A stretch of DNA of 64,000 nt from Bog-473 sp052140165 (GTDB taxonomy: Bacteria > Actinomycetota > Acidimicrobiia > Acidimicrobiales > RAAP-2). The stretch covers positions 20,985-84,984 of the forward strand of contig JBKQUM010000113.1 in the NCBI GenBank assembly GCA_052140165.1, read 5' to 3'. Position 1 is the first letter of the stretch; each line of letters starts with the position of its first letter. Below, in pieces: positions 17,138 to 26,152 of this stretch. The translations under genes were made by a program, and so were the position numbers. Below the pieces are notes generated by a model. The model did not search any database, was not told the DNA's origin, and saw only the letters and a program-made list of their open reading frames with translations.

Positions 17138-18582
17138 CAGCTCGCCGCCGGCAAGGCTCCGCCATGACCGAGCTCGTGCAGGGCGGCGCGTGCCGCGCCG
17201 AGCCCGCACATGCCGTGGACGCCGCCGCCCGGCGGCGTGGCGGCCGAGCACAGGTAGACGCCTCTGAGGGCGGTTCGGTACGGGTCCCATCGCGCCGTCG
17301 GCCTGAAGATCATCTGGCGCAGCGTGGCGGCCCCGGCGTTGATGTCCCCACCCACGTAGCTCGGGTTGTGCGCCTCCTCGTCAACGGCAGTGCACGTCGA
17401 ACGCGCCAGCACCAGGTCGCGGAAGCCGGGCGCGAACCGCTCGATCTGCGCCTCGATCCTCTCCGTCATGTCCACGTCGGACCCGTTGGGGACGTGGCAG
17501 TAGGCCCACAGCGTGTGCCGGCCCGCCGGCGCCCGGTGCGCGTCGACCACGCACGGTTGGGTCACCAGGCAGTAGGGGCGATCGGGGTGCCGGCCGGTGT
17601 TGACGTCCGCCTCGCTCCGGGCGATCTCCTCGAACGTGCCGCCTACGTGCACGGTGACGGCCCGGCGGCAGCCCTCCGCGCTCCAGGGCACCGGTCCGCT
17701 GAGCGCCCAGTCGACCTTGCACACCCCCGGCCCGTAGCGGTAGCGGGCCAGTGCCTCGCCGTAGCGCCGCGGCATCGAGTCGCCGGCCATCTCCAGGAGC
17801 TGCCGCGGGGTGACGTCGAGCAGGACCGCCCGCGCCGGCGGGAGTTCGTCCAAACGCTTCACGAGGTGGCCGGTCTCCACCCGACCCCCGAGCGACGTGA
17901 GCTCGGTGATCAATGCGTCCACGATGGCCGCGCTGCCCCCTTCCACCACGGGCCATCCGTACCGATGGGCCAGCGCGGTGAACAGCCGGGGGAACACGCC
18001 CGACAAGGGGGCCGTGAGGGGGAGCATCGAGTGCGCGGCCGTGCCGGCCACGAGCGCCCGTCCCTCTTCGGTGGTGAATCTGTCAGCCAGACGCGTCGCC
18101 GATCTCAGTCCGCGCAGGCCGAACCCGGCGGCCGCCAGCGGGTGTGCGGGGACCGAACGCATGTCTCCGAGGAAGGCGGGGAGGATCCGGTCCATGTTCC
18201 GGACGAGTGGCGAGAAGATGCGTGCGTACGCCGGCCCGTCGGCCCCCAGCGAGGCGCTCACCTGGTCGACGGTGCCCCCGACGCACACGGCACGACCGGC
18301 GTCGAGGGGATGAGCGAAGGCGACGGATGGGGTCAGCAACCGGACCCCGTGGGCGGGGAGGTCGATGTCGGCGAAGGCAGGGGAAACCATCAGGAGCGGG
18401 TGCACGGCGGAGCAGACGTCGTGGCGGAACCCAGGGACCGTCAGCTCCGCGGTGCGGCATCCCCCGCCCGCTTCGTCGCCAGCCTCGAAGACATCGACGG
18501 CCACGCCCGCACGGGCCAGCGTCAGGGCCGCGACGAGACCATTGGGCCCGGCACCCACTACGACGGCGTCCGGTCGCCTCAC
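17137..18582 (-). CDS. Phytoene desaturase-like FAD-dependent oxidoreductase
   Basis: 481 residues from the GTG at 18582. The FAD dinucleotide fold is at the N-terminus (VVVGAGPNGLVAALTLARAG, residues 7-26) with VDVFEAGDEAGGGCRT after it. The C-terminus has the crtI-type closing motif YLCSAATPPGGGVHGMCGLGAA. COG1233 includes carotenoid desaturases and many poorly defined amine or retinol-type oxidoreductases. There are no other carotenoid genes nearby, so a pigment role is not supported. It shares a 1 bp overlap with the permease downstream and lies 7 bp upstream-side from the MBL gene. Confidence 0.88.
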   Translation of the reverse strand: MRRPDAVVVGAGPNGLVAALTLARAGVAVDVFEAGDEAGGGCRTAELTVPGFRHDVCSAVHPLLMVSPAFADIDLPAHGVRLLTPSVAFAHPLDAGRAVCVGGTVDQVSASLGADGPAYARIFSPLVRNMDRILPAFLGDMRSVPAHPLAAAGFGLRGLRSATRLADRFTTEEGRALVAGTAAHSMLPLTAPLSGVFPRLFTALAHRYGWPVVEGGSAAIVDALITELTSLGGRVETGHLVKRLDELPPARAVLLDVTPRQLLEMAGDSMPRRYGEALARYRYGPGVCKVDWALSGPVPWSAEGCRRAVTVHVGGTFEEIARSEADVNTGRHPDRPYCLVTQPCVVDAHRAPAGRHTLWAYCHVPNGSDVDMTERIEAQIERFAPGFRDLVLARSTCTAVDEEAHNPSYVGGDINAGAATLRQMIFRPTARWDPYRTALRGVYLCSAATPPGGGVHGMCGLGAARAALHELGHGGALPAAS

Positions 18583-18589
18583 CCGGACG

Positions 18590-19441
18590 TCACAGCGTCA
18601 GCACCGTGCCTTCCTGCGCGCCGATGACCGGCATCGTGCTGTCGGTGAACCGGCACAGCGTGCGGTCGACTTCGGCGTCGTCGCGTTCGGGCCGGTGATG
18701 GAAGAGCGCCACCTTTCGCGCTCCAGCGCGGGCGCCGAGCCCGACCGCGTACTCGGCCGCGGCGTGCCCGAAGGACCCCTCGGCTGCGACCTCCTCGGAG
18801 CGGAGGTGGGAGTCGTGGATCAGAAGGTCCACGTCGCGTGCCAGCTCGAGTATTGCCTCGTGGTACTCGCCCGTGCCCTCGGGGCCTTCGCCGAGCGCAG
18901 TCGGACAGTGGTCCGGGATGTACGCAACCACCGAACGACCGTCGCTCACCCGGAAACCCATCGTGCGCCCGCCCTTGTGCGGCACCTCCAGGGCAAGGAC
19001 GCTGAATCCCTCGGTCTCGAACGTGCCTCGCGGGACGAGGCCGAAGCTCCAGTCGCCGCGCAGCTGGTGCGGCCCGATCGGGAAGAACGGCGGCGACATC
19101 ATCCGGGCGAGCAGGGAGTCGGCGTCGGTGTGCTCGTCCTCCCCGGGCAGCAACAAGCGGACGCGCGCGTCCTCGCGGTCCCCGGCAGCGAAGAAGGGCA
19201 GACCCTGCACGTGGTCCCAGTGCAGGTGCGTCAGGAGGATGGTGCCCTGAAAGGGGCGGCCGCCGAGGATCCCCGAGAGGCGCCGCAGGCCCGTACCGGC
19301 ATCGAGGGCCAACGTGGGGGCACCTTCGGCCCCATCGCCGTCATGCGACAGCGCCACGCAGGACGTGTGCCCCCCGTAGCGGACGAATTCGGGACCCGGG
19401 GAGGGCGTCGACCCCCGCACCCCGCAGAAGTGGACGCGCAC
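18590..19441 (-). CDS. MBL-fold metallohydrolase (PhnP/RNase Z-like; possible phosphodiesterase)
   Basis: 283 residues from a GTG at 19441. The beta-lactamase-fold metal site is complete: THLHWDH (His72, His74, Asp76, His77), plus a later LLIHDSHLRSEE and FHHRPERDD. The start MRVHFCGVRGSTPSPGPEFVRYGGHTSCV is typical of COG1234-type phosphodiesterases. It lies 4 bp from a cyclic-nucleotide-binding protein gene, and a nucleotide cyclase is divergent to that gene. This makes cNMP or another cyclic phosphodiester a reasonable but unproven substrate. Confidence 0.88.
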   Translation of the reverse strand: MRVHFCGVRGSTPSPGPEFVRYGGHTSCVALSHDGDGAEGAPTLALDAGTGLRRLSGILGGRPFQGTILLTHLHWDHVQGLPFFAAGDREDARVRLLLPGEDEHTDADSLLARMMSPPFFPIGPHQLRGDWSFGLVPRGTFETEGFSVLALEVPHKGGRTMGFRVSDGRSVVAYIPDHCPTALGEGPEGTGEYHEAILELARDVDLLIHDSHLRSEEVAAEGSFGHAAAEYAVGLGARAGARKVALFHHRPERDDAEVDRTLCRFTDSTMPVIGAQEGTVLTL

Positions 19442-19445
19442 AGGG

Positions 19446-20465
19446 TCAGTCTCGCGCGCTGTCCTCGCGGCGATGCCCTGCGGACAGCTCCTCTAGGTGC
19501 GAGCGATCGACGAGGCCGGCGTCGAAGAAGGCGACCCGGCACGGGGTCACCGCGACGTTGCTGGACGTGCGGATACCGCCTTCGAGGTGCGCGCGCTCAC
19601 CGAGGAGTGCGCCCGGACCGTACTCGGCGAGTCGTTCCCCGCCCCGCTCGACCCGGACGATCCCGTCGAGGATGAGAAGGACCTCGGCACCCGGCTCCCC
19701 CTCCTTGAAGAGGATCGTCCCGGCCGGGAAGCGCTCGATGCGGCGTTTGCCGCCGCCCTGCATCAGCTGCGCCGACAACGAGGTCTCCAGGGCCGACTCC
19801 ACGGCGGAGACGAGTGCCTCGGAGTCCTCGTCGCCCCAGGGGCTGTGCTTGCCGAACGACTTGCGGTACCAGTCCTTGAAGTCGGTCAGCCCCGACTTGT
19901 GCGACAGCCGGTTGTCACTGCCGTACACCCAGTGCCGTGGGAACCGGCTGGCCCCGATGAGCGCGTGCTCCGAGCGGCCGTCTGTGTGCAGAGTGAGTTC
20001 GAGCGTGGTCCACACCAGGGGCGCCTGCCACTGCACGAAGGGCCGCCGCCGGACCCGCCGCGGCGCCGGGACGCCGGTGCGGCCGCCGCATGTCTGGACG
20101 AAGCGTACCCATCCGTCCCCGCGCTCGGGCTCGCGTTGGAGGTCGGAGAGCTGGACCGCCTGGAAGCGGTGCTTCATCGCGCCCAGGTTCACGAGGGTCG
20201 ACCCCATCAGGCCTCCGCCCACGTACCCGCAGTCGACGACGCGACCGTCCTCGACGGTGATGAAGGCGCGGAGCTCGTTGGCGAAGCGGAACCGGTCCTC
20301 GTCCCGCAGCTTCTCCACGTCCATGTGCTCGGTGGGTGGGGGCGGGTCGTAGTGCGTGATCCCCGAGTCGAACGCCAGGCGCTGCGCGCCCTCGATCGCC
20401 TCGGTGGGGATCCACGACAGCGAGGTGACGAGCCCCTCGTGGCGGATCGGTGTGCCGGTGGTCAT
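19446..20465 (-). CDS. Cyclic nucleotide-binding domain protein with novel N-terminal domain, no HTH
   Basis: 339 residues. Residues 1-200 match nothing I recognise (SLSWIPTEAIEGAQRLAFDSG, HYDPPPPTEHMD, FVQWQAPLVWTTLELTLHTDG, SRFPRHWVYG), although the pattern reads as a beta-rich ligand-binding or enzyme-like domain. Residues about 235-325 form a CAP_ED fold: GTILFKEGEPGAEVLLILDGIVRVER and the phosphate-binding cassette YGPGALLGERAHLEGGIRTSSNVAV with its Glu and Arg. No DNA-binding domain follows, unlike CRP. It may therefore be a cNMP-gated effector. It is divergent from the cyclase gene at 20599 and precedes the MBL hydrolase. Confidence 0.85.
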   Translation of the reverse strand: MTTGTPIRHEGLVTSLSWIPTEAIEGAQRLAFDSGITHYDPPPPTEHMDVEKLRDEDRFRFANELRAFITVEDGRVVDCGYVGGGLMGSTLVNLGAMKHRFQAVQLSDLQREPERGDGWVRFVQTCGGRTGVPAPRRVRRRPFVQWQAPLVWTTLELTLHTDGRSEHALIGASRFPRHWVYGSDNRLSHKSGLTDFKDWYRKSFGKHSPWGDEDSEALVSAVESALETSLSAQLMQGGGKRRIERFPAGTILFKEGEPGAEVLLILDGIVRVERGGERLAEYGPGALLGERAHLEGGIRTSSNVAVTPCRVAFFDAGLVDRSHLEELSAGHRREDSARD

Positions 20466-20598
20466 GGGTCAAGCCTGAACCGGCGGGAGCTGGGTTGACG
20501 AGTGTGGTGACAGGCATCCGGAGGTGTCGCTAGCACCACCGTTGCCGGGAAGGTCCCCACCTGTTCAGTGGCTCTCGGGTATGTGAGAACTGCAGGCA

Positions 20599-21960
20599 AT
20601 GGAAGACCCCAAGGGTGCAGCAGGCGCGATCTCGGTGTTCCTGGCCGACGACAACCTCATCGTCCGCGAGGGTGTCCGGGCCCTCATCGAGCGGCACAAG
20701 GACCTCCGGATCGTGGGCGTCGCCGCCGACTACGACGAGGTGGTGCAGGGCGCCACCTCGCTGGAGCCCCAGGTCCTGGTGACCGACATCCGGATGCCGC
20801 CCGACTTCAACCGGGAGGGCATCGACGCCGCCAAGGAGGTGCGCAAGAGGCACCCCGGCACCGGTGTCGTCATCCTCTCGCAGTACGACGATCCCGAGTA
20901 CGCCGTCTCGCTTCTCGCCGAGGGATCGGCGGGGTACGGCTACCTCCTCAAGGACCATATCGCCCAGGGCGACCAGCTGGTCGATGCGATCCGCGCGGTC
21001 GCCAGCGGGGGCAACGCGCTCGATCCCGCCATCGTCGACGCCCTCGTCCGACCGGTCATGTCCAACGGCGGCCTGACGCCCGCCGAGGAGGAGCTCCTGG
21101 GCATGGTGGCCGAAGGCAAGCCGATCAAGGCCATCGCGGTGAGCAGGGGCCTGCCTCCCGAGGCCGTCGACGCGGAGGTCGAAGCGGTGTTCGTGAAGCT
21201 CGCCGAAGGGGTGTCGGCCGGCACCGAGGGCGCACTCCAACGACTGCGGCTGCTCCACAAGGCCATCGTCGACCGGGAGGAGCAGGGCGAGACGCTGTCA
21301 CGCCTCCTCCCCGGGGGGCTGGCAGAGAAGCTGCGGCGCGATGGCCGGCACATCGGCGAGACCGAACGGGTCGTGGTCACCGTGCTCATGAGTGACATCC
21401 GCTCGTACTCGACGATTGCCGAGCACGCGGACCCGAGCCAGCTGGCCGGGCAGCTGAACGTGCACCGAGCCGCCATGAACGACGCCATTCTGGGTGAGAA
21501 TGGCACCGTGATGCAGTTCGTGGGGGACGCGGTCATGGCGGTCTTCGGGGCACCCTTCGAGCAGGCGGACCACGCAGATCGTGCGGTCGCGGCAGCGCTC
21601 GGCATGCACGAGAAGCAGCTGCAGATCAATCGCCGGTGGGAGAAAGAGGGCCTGCCGCCCTTCGGCCTCGGCCTCGGCCTGTCGACCGGCGACGCCGCGG
21701 CGGCCCTCCTGGGCTCCGAGGAGCGGCTGGAATACACCCTTGTGGGGGACACGGTCAACATGTCCCAACGACTGCAGCAGCTGGCCGAGGCAGGCCAGAC
21801 GGTGGTGTCCCAGGGGACGCTCGAGGCGTGGCGCACGCCCCGGGAGACCGTCGCCCTACCGCCCCAGCTGGTGAAGGGACGCGAGACCCCCATCATCGCA
21901 TACAGACTGGTGGATGGCACGTGCGGCCCGGGGAACCGCGCGACGACAGAAAGTGGGTGA
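20599..21960 (+). CDS. Response regulator fused to class III nucleotide cyclase through a degenerate LuxR-type HTH
   Basis: 453 residues. Residues 12-135 form a REC domain with Asp17/Asp18, the phosphoacceptor Asp63 (VTDIRMP) and Lys118. Residues 158-203 (LTPAEEELLGMVAEGKPIKA...) align with the LuxR HTH of the regulator at 25311, but the recognition helix is changed (LPPEAVDAEVEAVFVKL), so DNA binding is unlikely. Residues about 255-445 form a class III cyclase with metal Asp266 (MSDIRSYS) and Asp310 (VGDAVMAVFG) and transition-state residues Asn387/Arg391 (VGDTVNMSQR). Whether it makes cAMP or cGMP is unclear. It likely turns phosphorelay input from the kinase at 22698 into a cyclic nucleotide. 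The ABC ATPase follows 1 bp later. Confidence 0.92.
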   Translation: MEDPKGAAGAISVFLADDNLIVREGVRALIERHKDLRIVGVAADYDEVVQGATSLEPQVLVTDIRMPPDFNREGIDAAKEVRKRHPGTGVVILSQYDDPEYAVSLLAEGSAGYGYLLKDHIAQGDQLVDAIRAVASGGNALDPAIVDALVRPVMSNGGLTPAEEELLGMVAEGKPIKAIAVSRGLPPEAVDAEVEAVFVKLAEGVSAGTEGALQRLRLLHKAIVDREEQGETLSRLLPGGLAEKLRRDGRHIGETERVVVTVLMSDIRSYSTIAEHADPSQLAGQLNVHRAAMNDAILGENGTVMQFVGDAVMAVFGAPFEQADHADRAVAAALGMHEKQLQINRRWEKEGLPPFGLGLGLSTGDAAAALLGSEERLEYTLVGDTVNMSQRLQQLAEAGQTVVSQGTLEAWRTPRETVALPPQLVKGRETPIIAYRLVDGTCGPGNRATTESG

Positions 21961-21961
21961 C

Positions 21962-22666
21962 ATGGACGCCTTGGTCGTGGACAGGGTCCGTAAGACGTTC
22001 GAGGCGGAGAACGTGCCGGTGCGCGCGCTCCGAGGCGCGAGCCTGGTGGTGCCGTCCGGCGACTTCGTCGCGCTGATGGGTCCCTCGGGGTGCGGGAAGT
22101 CGACCCTCCTCAATCTCATCGCAGGGTTGGACGTGGCCGACGAGGGCACCATCACGGTGGCGGGAGAGCTGGTCACCGGACGGACCGAGGACGAGTTGTC
22201 GCAACTCCGTCGGCGTCACATCGGCATCGTCTTCCAGTTCTTCAACCTCCTGGAGGGGATGACCGTGCTCGAGAACGTCGCGCTGCCGGCGGTGATCGCC
22301 GGGCGGAAGCGGAAGATGGCGGAAACCCGCGCCCGCGACCTTCTCGACCTGCTGGGAATCGGCGACAAGGCAGGCACGGTGCCGGGCATGCTGTCGGGAG
22401 GTCAGCGCCAGCGCCTCGCCATCGCACGGGCCCTGGCCAACGAACCGACACTGCTGTTGGCCGACGAGCCGACCGGCGCGCTGGACTCCGAGGGCGGGCA
22501 CGAGGTGATTGAGCTGCTGAGCCGCCTCCACCACGGTGGGCAGACGATCGTGCTCGTGACGCACGACGCCGGCGTCGCGTCGGCGGCGGACCGCATCGTT
22601 CGCATGCGGGACGGGAGGATCGCCGCCGATGAGGATTCCGAGATCCCTGTCGCCGTCCAGTCCTGA
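21962..22666 (+). CDS. ABC transporter ATP-binding protein (MacB/LolD type)
   Basis: 234 residues from the ATG at 21962. Walker A GPSGCGKST (40-48), Q-loop FQFFNLLEGMTVLENV, signature LSGGQ (144-148), Walker B LLLADE (164-169) and the H-loop LVTHD are all present. The QFFNLL Q-loop is characteristic of ATPases that serve FtsX/MacB-like permeases. Only one ATPase is present for the two FtsX permeases at 14651 and 26153, so it may power both. It is in an operon with the cyclase-response regulator (1 bp gap) and the sensor kinase, as in Bce-type modules where transporter and two-component system act together. Confidence 0.95.
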   Translation: MDALVVDRVRKTFEAENVPVRALRGASLVVPSGDFVALMGPSGCGKSTLLNLIAGLDVADEGTITVAGELVTGRTEDELSQLRRRHIGIVFQFFNLLEGMTVLENVALPAVIAGRKRKMAETRARDLLDLLGIGDKAGTVPGMLSGGQRQRLAIARALANEPTLLLADEPTGALDSEGGHEVIELLSRLHHGGQTIVLVTHDAGVASAADRIVRMRDGRIAADEDSEIPVAVQS

Positions 22667-22697
22667 CCGGACGCATCCCGTGGCGGTCGGAGGTGAG

Positions 22698-24839
22698 ATG
22701 AAGCTCGAGATGGCCGACGGGCCCGTCGTGGCCGCGTCGGCACCGACCTCGGCCACGTTCAGCTCCTTCAGGCTGCTCCAGGTCCTCATCCTGGCGCTCA
22801 CCGTCGCCGGCGTCGTGATCGGCCTGCGGGTCGAGGTACCGGGCGGGGTCGCGCCAGTCGATTCGGTGGCGTTCGGGCTGACCCTCGTCTGGGCGCTCGT
22901 CGGCTTCGTCGACACCCATGCGCGCGATCGCACCGGTTCGAAGGTCTCGCCGTTCCATCTCATTGCCGCCGTTGACGCGCTGGTGGCGATGATCGCTCTC
23001 ACGGCTGGGCGCAGGGCAGAGCTGCAGCATGCGTCGAGCAATGCGCGTGACATCGCAACGGTGGCGGCCCTCGCGGTCACCGCGATCTCGTTCCATTTCC
23101 TCCTCGCGTTGCCCGATGGCCGGCTGCACCAGTCGTCTCGTCGCGGTGCAGCGGTGATTGCTTACGTCGCGGCCTTCGGTGTCGGGATCGGCCTGGTCGT
23201 CAACCACGAACCTTTCACGGTGGTGGACAGCGCCATCAGCTGGATCATCGCGGGTGCGCTTGCGATCGCCCCCCTGCGGGCCCGCTATGTCACGTCCATC
23301 GGATACCGCCGGGACCGGATGGAGTGGTTCGGCATCGGGGTGACGCTGGCTGTGACGGTGGCGCTGGTCGCCACGGTGTTGCATCTGCTCGTGGGTTGGC
23401 CCGGCCCGCTCGGAGCCGTCGCCGTCGGCGCGACGGTGCTGGTCCCGCTCGGGTTCCTGGCCGGCGAGAGCAGGCGGCTGGGGCCGCACGGGAGCCGAGG
23501 GCTGGTCCAGGTGCTGGCTGTGTTCGGGTTCGTCGTCGTGGTGTCGGCGATCTACCTCGTCGTGGTGCTCGGACTCGGGCACGCGCCGAAGACGACCGGC
23601 GACAAGGAGGCCTTGGCGCTCGCCATGGTCGCCTCCGGCGTGGCCGCCCTGATCTTCGTCCCGGTGCGGGCGCGTTTCGTCGATTCGGCGACCCGCTTCG
23701 TCTACGGCTCTCGGGAGGCTCCCGACGAGGTCCTGCGGACGTTCGGGAGCAGGCTCACCCGGGCCATCCCCATGGACGAGCTTCTCCTGCAGCTCGCCGA
23801 GTCGCTTCGCAAGACCATGGGCCTGACGAGCGCGGAGGTCTACACCGGAACCGGCGAGGTACTGGAGCGCACGGCATCCGTCCCCGATCTCGGCCCGGCG
23901 TCCCTTGTCGTGTCGCCCAGGGAACGACCCGTCGTGACGAGGGCCGGAGTGTCTGGGACCGCGTGGGCTTCCGTGTGGTTGCCGGCGCTGCTCCAGGGCC
24001 GAGAGCGGGAGCAGGTCCGGGTCGCCCCCGTCAGCCATGCGGGGGAGTTGCTGGGTCTCATCGTCGTGGAGCGGACGGCGATGGCGGGCACATTCTCCGA
24101 CGACGACGACCGCGTCCTCACCGACCTGGCGCGCCAGGTCGGGCTCGCCCTGCACAACTCGCAACTCGACACCGCCCTGCAGACCACGCTCGACGAGGTG
24201 CGCAAGCAGGCCGATGCGCTGCGCGAATCACGGGCGAGGATCGTGGCCAGTGGGGATGCGGAGCGCCGGCGCGTCGAGCGCAACCTCCACGACGGGGCAC
24301 AACAGCATCTCGTGGCTCTGGCGGTGAACCTGCGACTGGCCAGGGACATCATCGTCGATGACCAGGAGGCCGGCTTGGAGATGCTCGAGCAGCTCGCGGG
24401 CGAGGTCCAAGAGACCATTCAGGAGCTCCGCGAGCTCGCGCACGGGATCTATCCGCCTCTGCTGGTCGACAGTGGACTGGTCGAAGCGCTGCGAGCCGCG
24501 GCGAACCGGAACCCGCTTCCCGTCGCCATTCAGGCCGACGGGATCGGCCGCTATGCCTCCGAGACGGAGGCAGCCGTCTACTTCTGCTGCCTCGAGGCAC
24601 TGCAGAATGCAGCGAAGCACGCACCCGATGCCCGCGTCGAGATCCGGCTCTGGGAGGAGTCCGGCGGTCTGCTCTTCACCGTCGCCGATGACGGGCCCGG
24701 GTTCGATCCGCAGAAGGCCCAGAGAGGGCACGGGTACGTGAACATGGCCGACCGGCTGGGAGCGATCGGTGGCACGGTGCGCTGGGATTCCGAAATCGGG
24801 AAGGGATCACAGGTGCGCGGTTCGGTCCCGCTCGTCTAG
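22698..24839 (+). CDS. NarL-type sensor histidine kinase with multi-helix N-terminal sensor
   Basis: 713 residues from the ATG at 22698, preferred because GGAGGTGAG immediately precedes it; an earlier in-frame ATG at 22629 would overlap the ATPase gene. About eight to ten N-terminal membrane helices (for example LLQVLILALTVAGVVIGL, VLAVFGFVVVVSAIYLVVVLGLG) form the sensor. Then come a GAF-like region (about 345-490), a coiled stretch and a HisKA_3 dimerisation domain: RRRVERNLHDGAQQHLVALAVNLRLAR with its phosphoacceptor His. The HATPase_c N-box is CLEALQNAAKHA, with DDGPGFD and GHGYVNMADRLGAIGG. Partners are probably the regulators at 24851, 25311 and 20599. Confidence 0.92.
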   Translation: MKLEMADGPVVAASAPTSATFSSFRLLQVLILALTVAGVVIGLRVEVPGGVAPVDSVAFGLTLVWALVGFVDTHARDRTGSKVSPFHLIAAVDALVAMIALTAGRRAELQHASSNARDIATVAALAVTAISFHFLLALPDGRLHQSSRRGAAVIAYVAAFGVGIGLVVNHEPFTVVDSAISWIIAGALAIAPLRARYVTSIGYRRDRMEWFGIGVTLAVTVALVATVLHLLVGWPGPLGAVAVGATVLVPLGFLAGESRRLGPHGSRGLVQVLAVFGFVVVVSAIYLVVVLGLGHAPKTTGDKEALALAMVASGVAALIFVPVRARFVDSATRFVYGSREAPDEVLRTFGSRLTRAIPMDELLLQLAESLRKTMGLTSAEVYTGTGEVLERTASVPDLGPASLVVSPRERPVVTRAGVSGTAWASVWLPALLQGREREQVRVAPVSHAGELLGLIVVERTAMAGTFSDDDDRVLTDLARQVGLALHNSQLDTALQTTLDEVRKQADALRESRARIVASGDAERRRVERNLHDGAQQHLVALAVNLRLARDIIVDDQEAGLEMLEQLAGEVQETIQELRELAHGIYPPLLVDSGLVEALRAAANRNPLPVAIQADGIGRYASETEAAVYFCCLEALQNAAKHAPDARVEIRLWEESGGLLFTVADDGPGFDPQKAQRGHGYVNMADRLGAIGGTVRWDSEIGKGSQVRGSVPLV

Positions 24840-24850
24840 GAATCGAGCTC

Positions 24851-25243
24851 TCAGACCGAGACGAATTCGTGCACGTCGCGCTCCTCCCACAAACGGCGGA
24901 GGGTGTCGGCGCCGAGGTTCTCCTTGTTCAGGTAGGCCCGCGCCCCGCTCGTGGCCACCTCGGGCGGCAGATCACCGGCGTCGTAGGTGGAGCAGAGGAT
25001 GACCACGACGTCGGGGTGGCGGGCCACCATCGTGCGCGTGGCCTCGATCCCGTTCATCTCGGGCATGTTGATGTCCATCAGCACCAGGGCCGGGCTCAGC
25101 TCCTCCTCCAGCGAGATCGCCTCGCTGCCGTTCGCCGCCTCGCCCACCAGTTCGAACTCCGCGGCCCGCTTGAGCACGGCCTTCATGGCGGCCCGGAACG
25201 GCGCCTGGTCGTCGACGATGAGCACGGGGAGTCTGTCGCTCAC
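24851..25243 (-). CDS. Single-domain response regulator
   Basis: 130 residues, REC only: acidic pair Asp11/Asp12, phosphoacceptor Asp57 (VLMDINMPEMNGIEATR), switch region VVVILCSTYDAG and a lysine in ARAYLNKENL. The protein ends after the last helix, so it has no output domain. Such proteins act by protein contact or as phosphate relays or sinks. It starts with a GTG at 25243 and is convergent with the kinase gene. It probably competes with or relays to the full-length regulators nearby. Confidence 0.88.
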   Translation of the reverse strand: MSDRLPVLIVDDQAPFRAAMKAVLKRAAEFELVGEAANGSEAISLEEELSPALVLMDINMPEMNGIEATRTMVARHPDVVVILCSTYDAGDLPPEVATSGARAYLNKENLGADTLRRLWEERDVHEFVSV

Positions 25244-25310
25244 CTGACCATTCTCTCACGGGGATTGTCTCGGCGACCGTGGTGCTGGCACGTAGGCCCG
25301 GGTGGTGTTG

Positions 25311-25985
25311 TCACCCTCCGCCGGGGTCGCTCAGGTAGACCAGGACCGCCTTGACGCGCCGGTTCACGTCGCGCTCCTCGGTGAGGCCCAGCTTGGAGAA
25401 GATCGAATTGGTGTGCTTCTCCACGGCCCGCTCGGACACCTGCAGGCAGGCTGCGATGGCAGCGTTGCTCTTGCCCTTCGCCATTTCGCCCAGAATCTCG
25501 GATTCCCTCGGCGTCAGCCACGAGAGGTCGGACTTTCGCCGCGACGACTTGGCCTCAATGAGCTCGTCGACGATCTGCGGGTCGATCATGGAGCCGCCCT
25601 GGGCGACGGTCCGGATGGCCTGCGCGAGCTCGTCGACGCCGGCGACCTGCTCCTTCAGCAGGTAGCCCCGCCCGGCGGAACCCGTTTCCAGCAGTGCCAG
25701 CGCATAGGAGGGCGTCTTGTACTGGCTGAGGACCACGACCCCGACCTCGGGCTTGTGCTCCCGCAGCCACGATGCGGCCTGGATCCCCTCGTCGGTCCCG
25801 GTCGGGGGCATGCGGATGTCGGTCACGACCACGTCCGGGGACGCGTCCTCTATGAGCTTGAGCAGCTCCGGCAGGTCGGCGGCGCGGCCGACCAGCTCGA
25901 AATCGGGCTCCCCGTCGATGATGCGCGAGATGCCCTCCCTGAGGAGCGCGTTGTCCTCCGCCAATGCCACCCGGATGGTCGCCAT
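25311..25985 (-). CDS. NarL/LuxR family response regulator
   Basis: 224 residues from the ATG at 25985 (MATIRVALAEDNALLREG). The REC domain has phosphoacceptor Asp56 (VTDIRMP) and Lys near 110 (GYLLKEQ). The C-terminal HTH is intact: LTPRESEILGEMAKGKSNAAIAACLQVSERAVEKHTNSIFSKLGL. It is the closest relative in this window of the REC part of the cyclase fusion at 20599; both share a VTDIRMPP insertion and SQY...GSAG.GYLLK. It is the likely transcriptional output of the two-component system, perhaps controlling the divergent permease gene at 26153. Confidence 0.93.
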   Translation of the reverse strand: MATIRVALAEDNALLREGISRIIDGEPDFELVGRAADLPELLKLIEDASPDVVVTDIRMPPTGTDEGIQAASWLREHKPEVGVVVLSQYKTPSYALALLETGSAGRGYLLKEQVAGVDELAQAIRTVAQGGSMIDPQIVDELIEAKSSRRKSDLSWLTPRESEILGEMAKGKSNAAIAACLQVSERAVEKHTNSIFSKLGLTEERDVNRRVKAVLVYLSDPGGG

Positions 25986-26152
25986 GCCAAGCCGTACGGT
26001 AGCGCGCCGGGCCGATGCTCCCTGGTCGGAGGCGTCGGAGCCGTGGTACTGGCACCCCTCGGCCGGGCGGGGTGGCACCCTTGGGCAGGGCCGATCGCTC
26101 GGCGAGACTGCACACCGGTGAAGGAGGTCGTCGCGAGAGAATCGTCGCCGTG

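Noticed and set aside
17137..18582. Carotenoid biosynthesis locus
   Set aside because: The crtI-like flavoprotein has no crtB, crtE or crtY neighbours.
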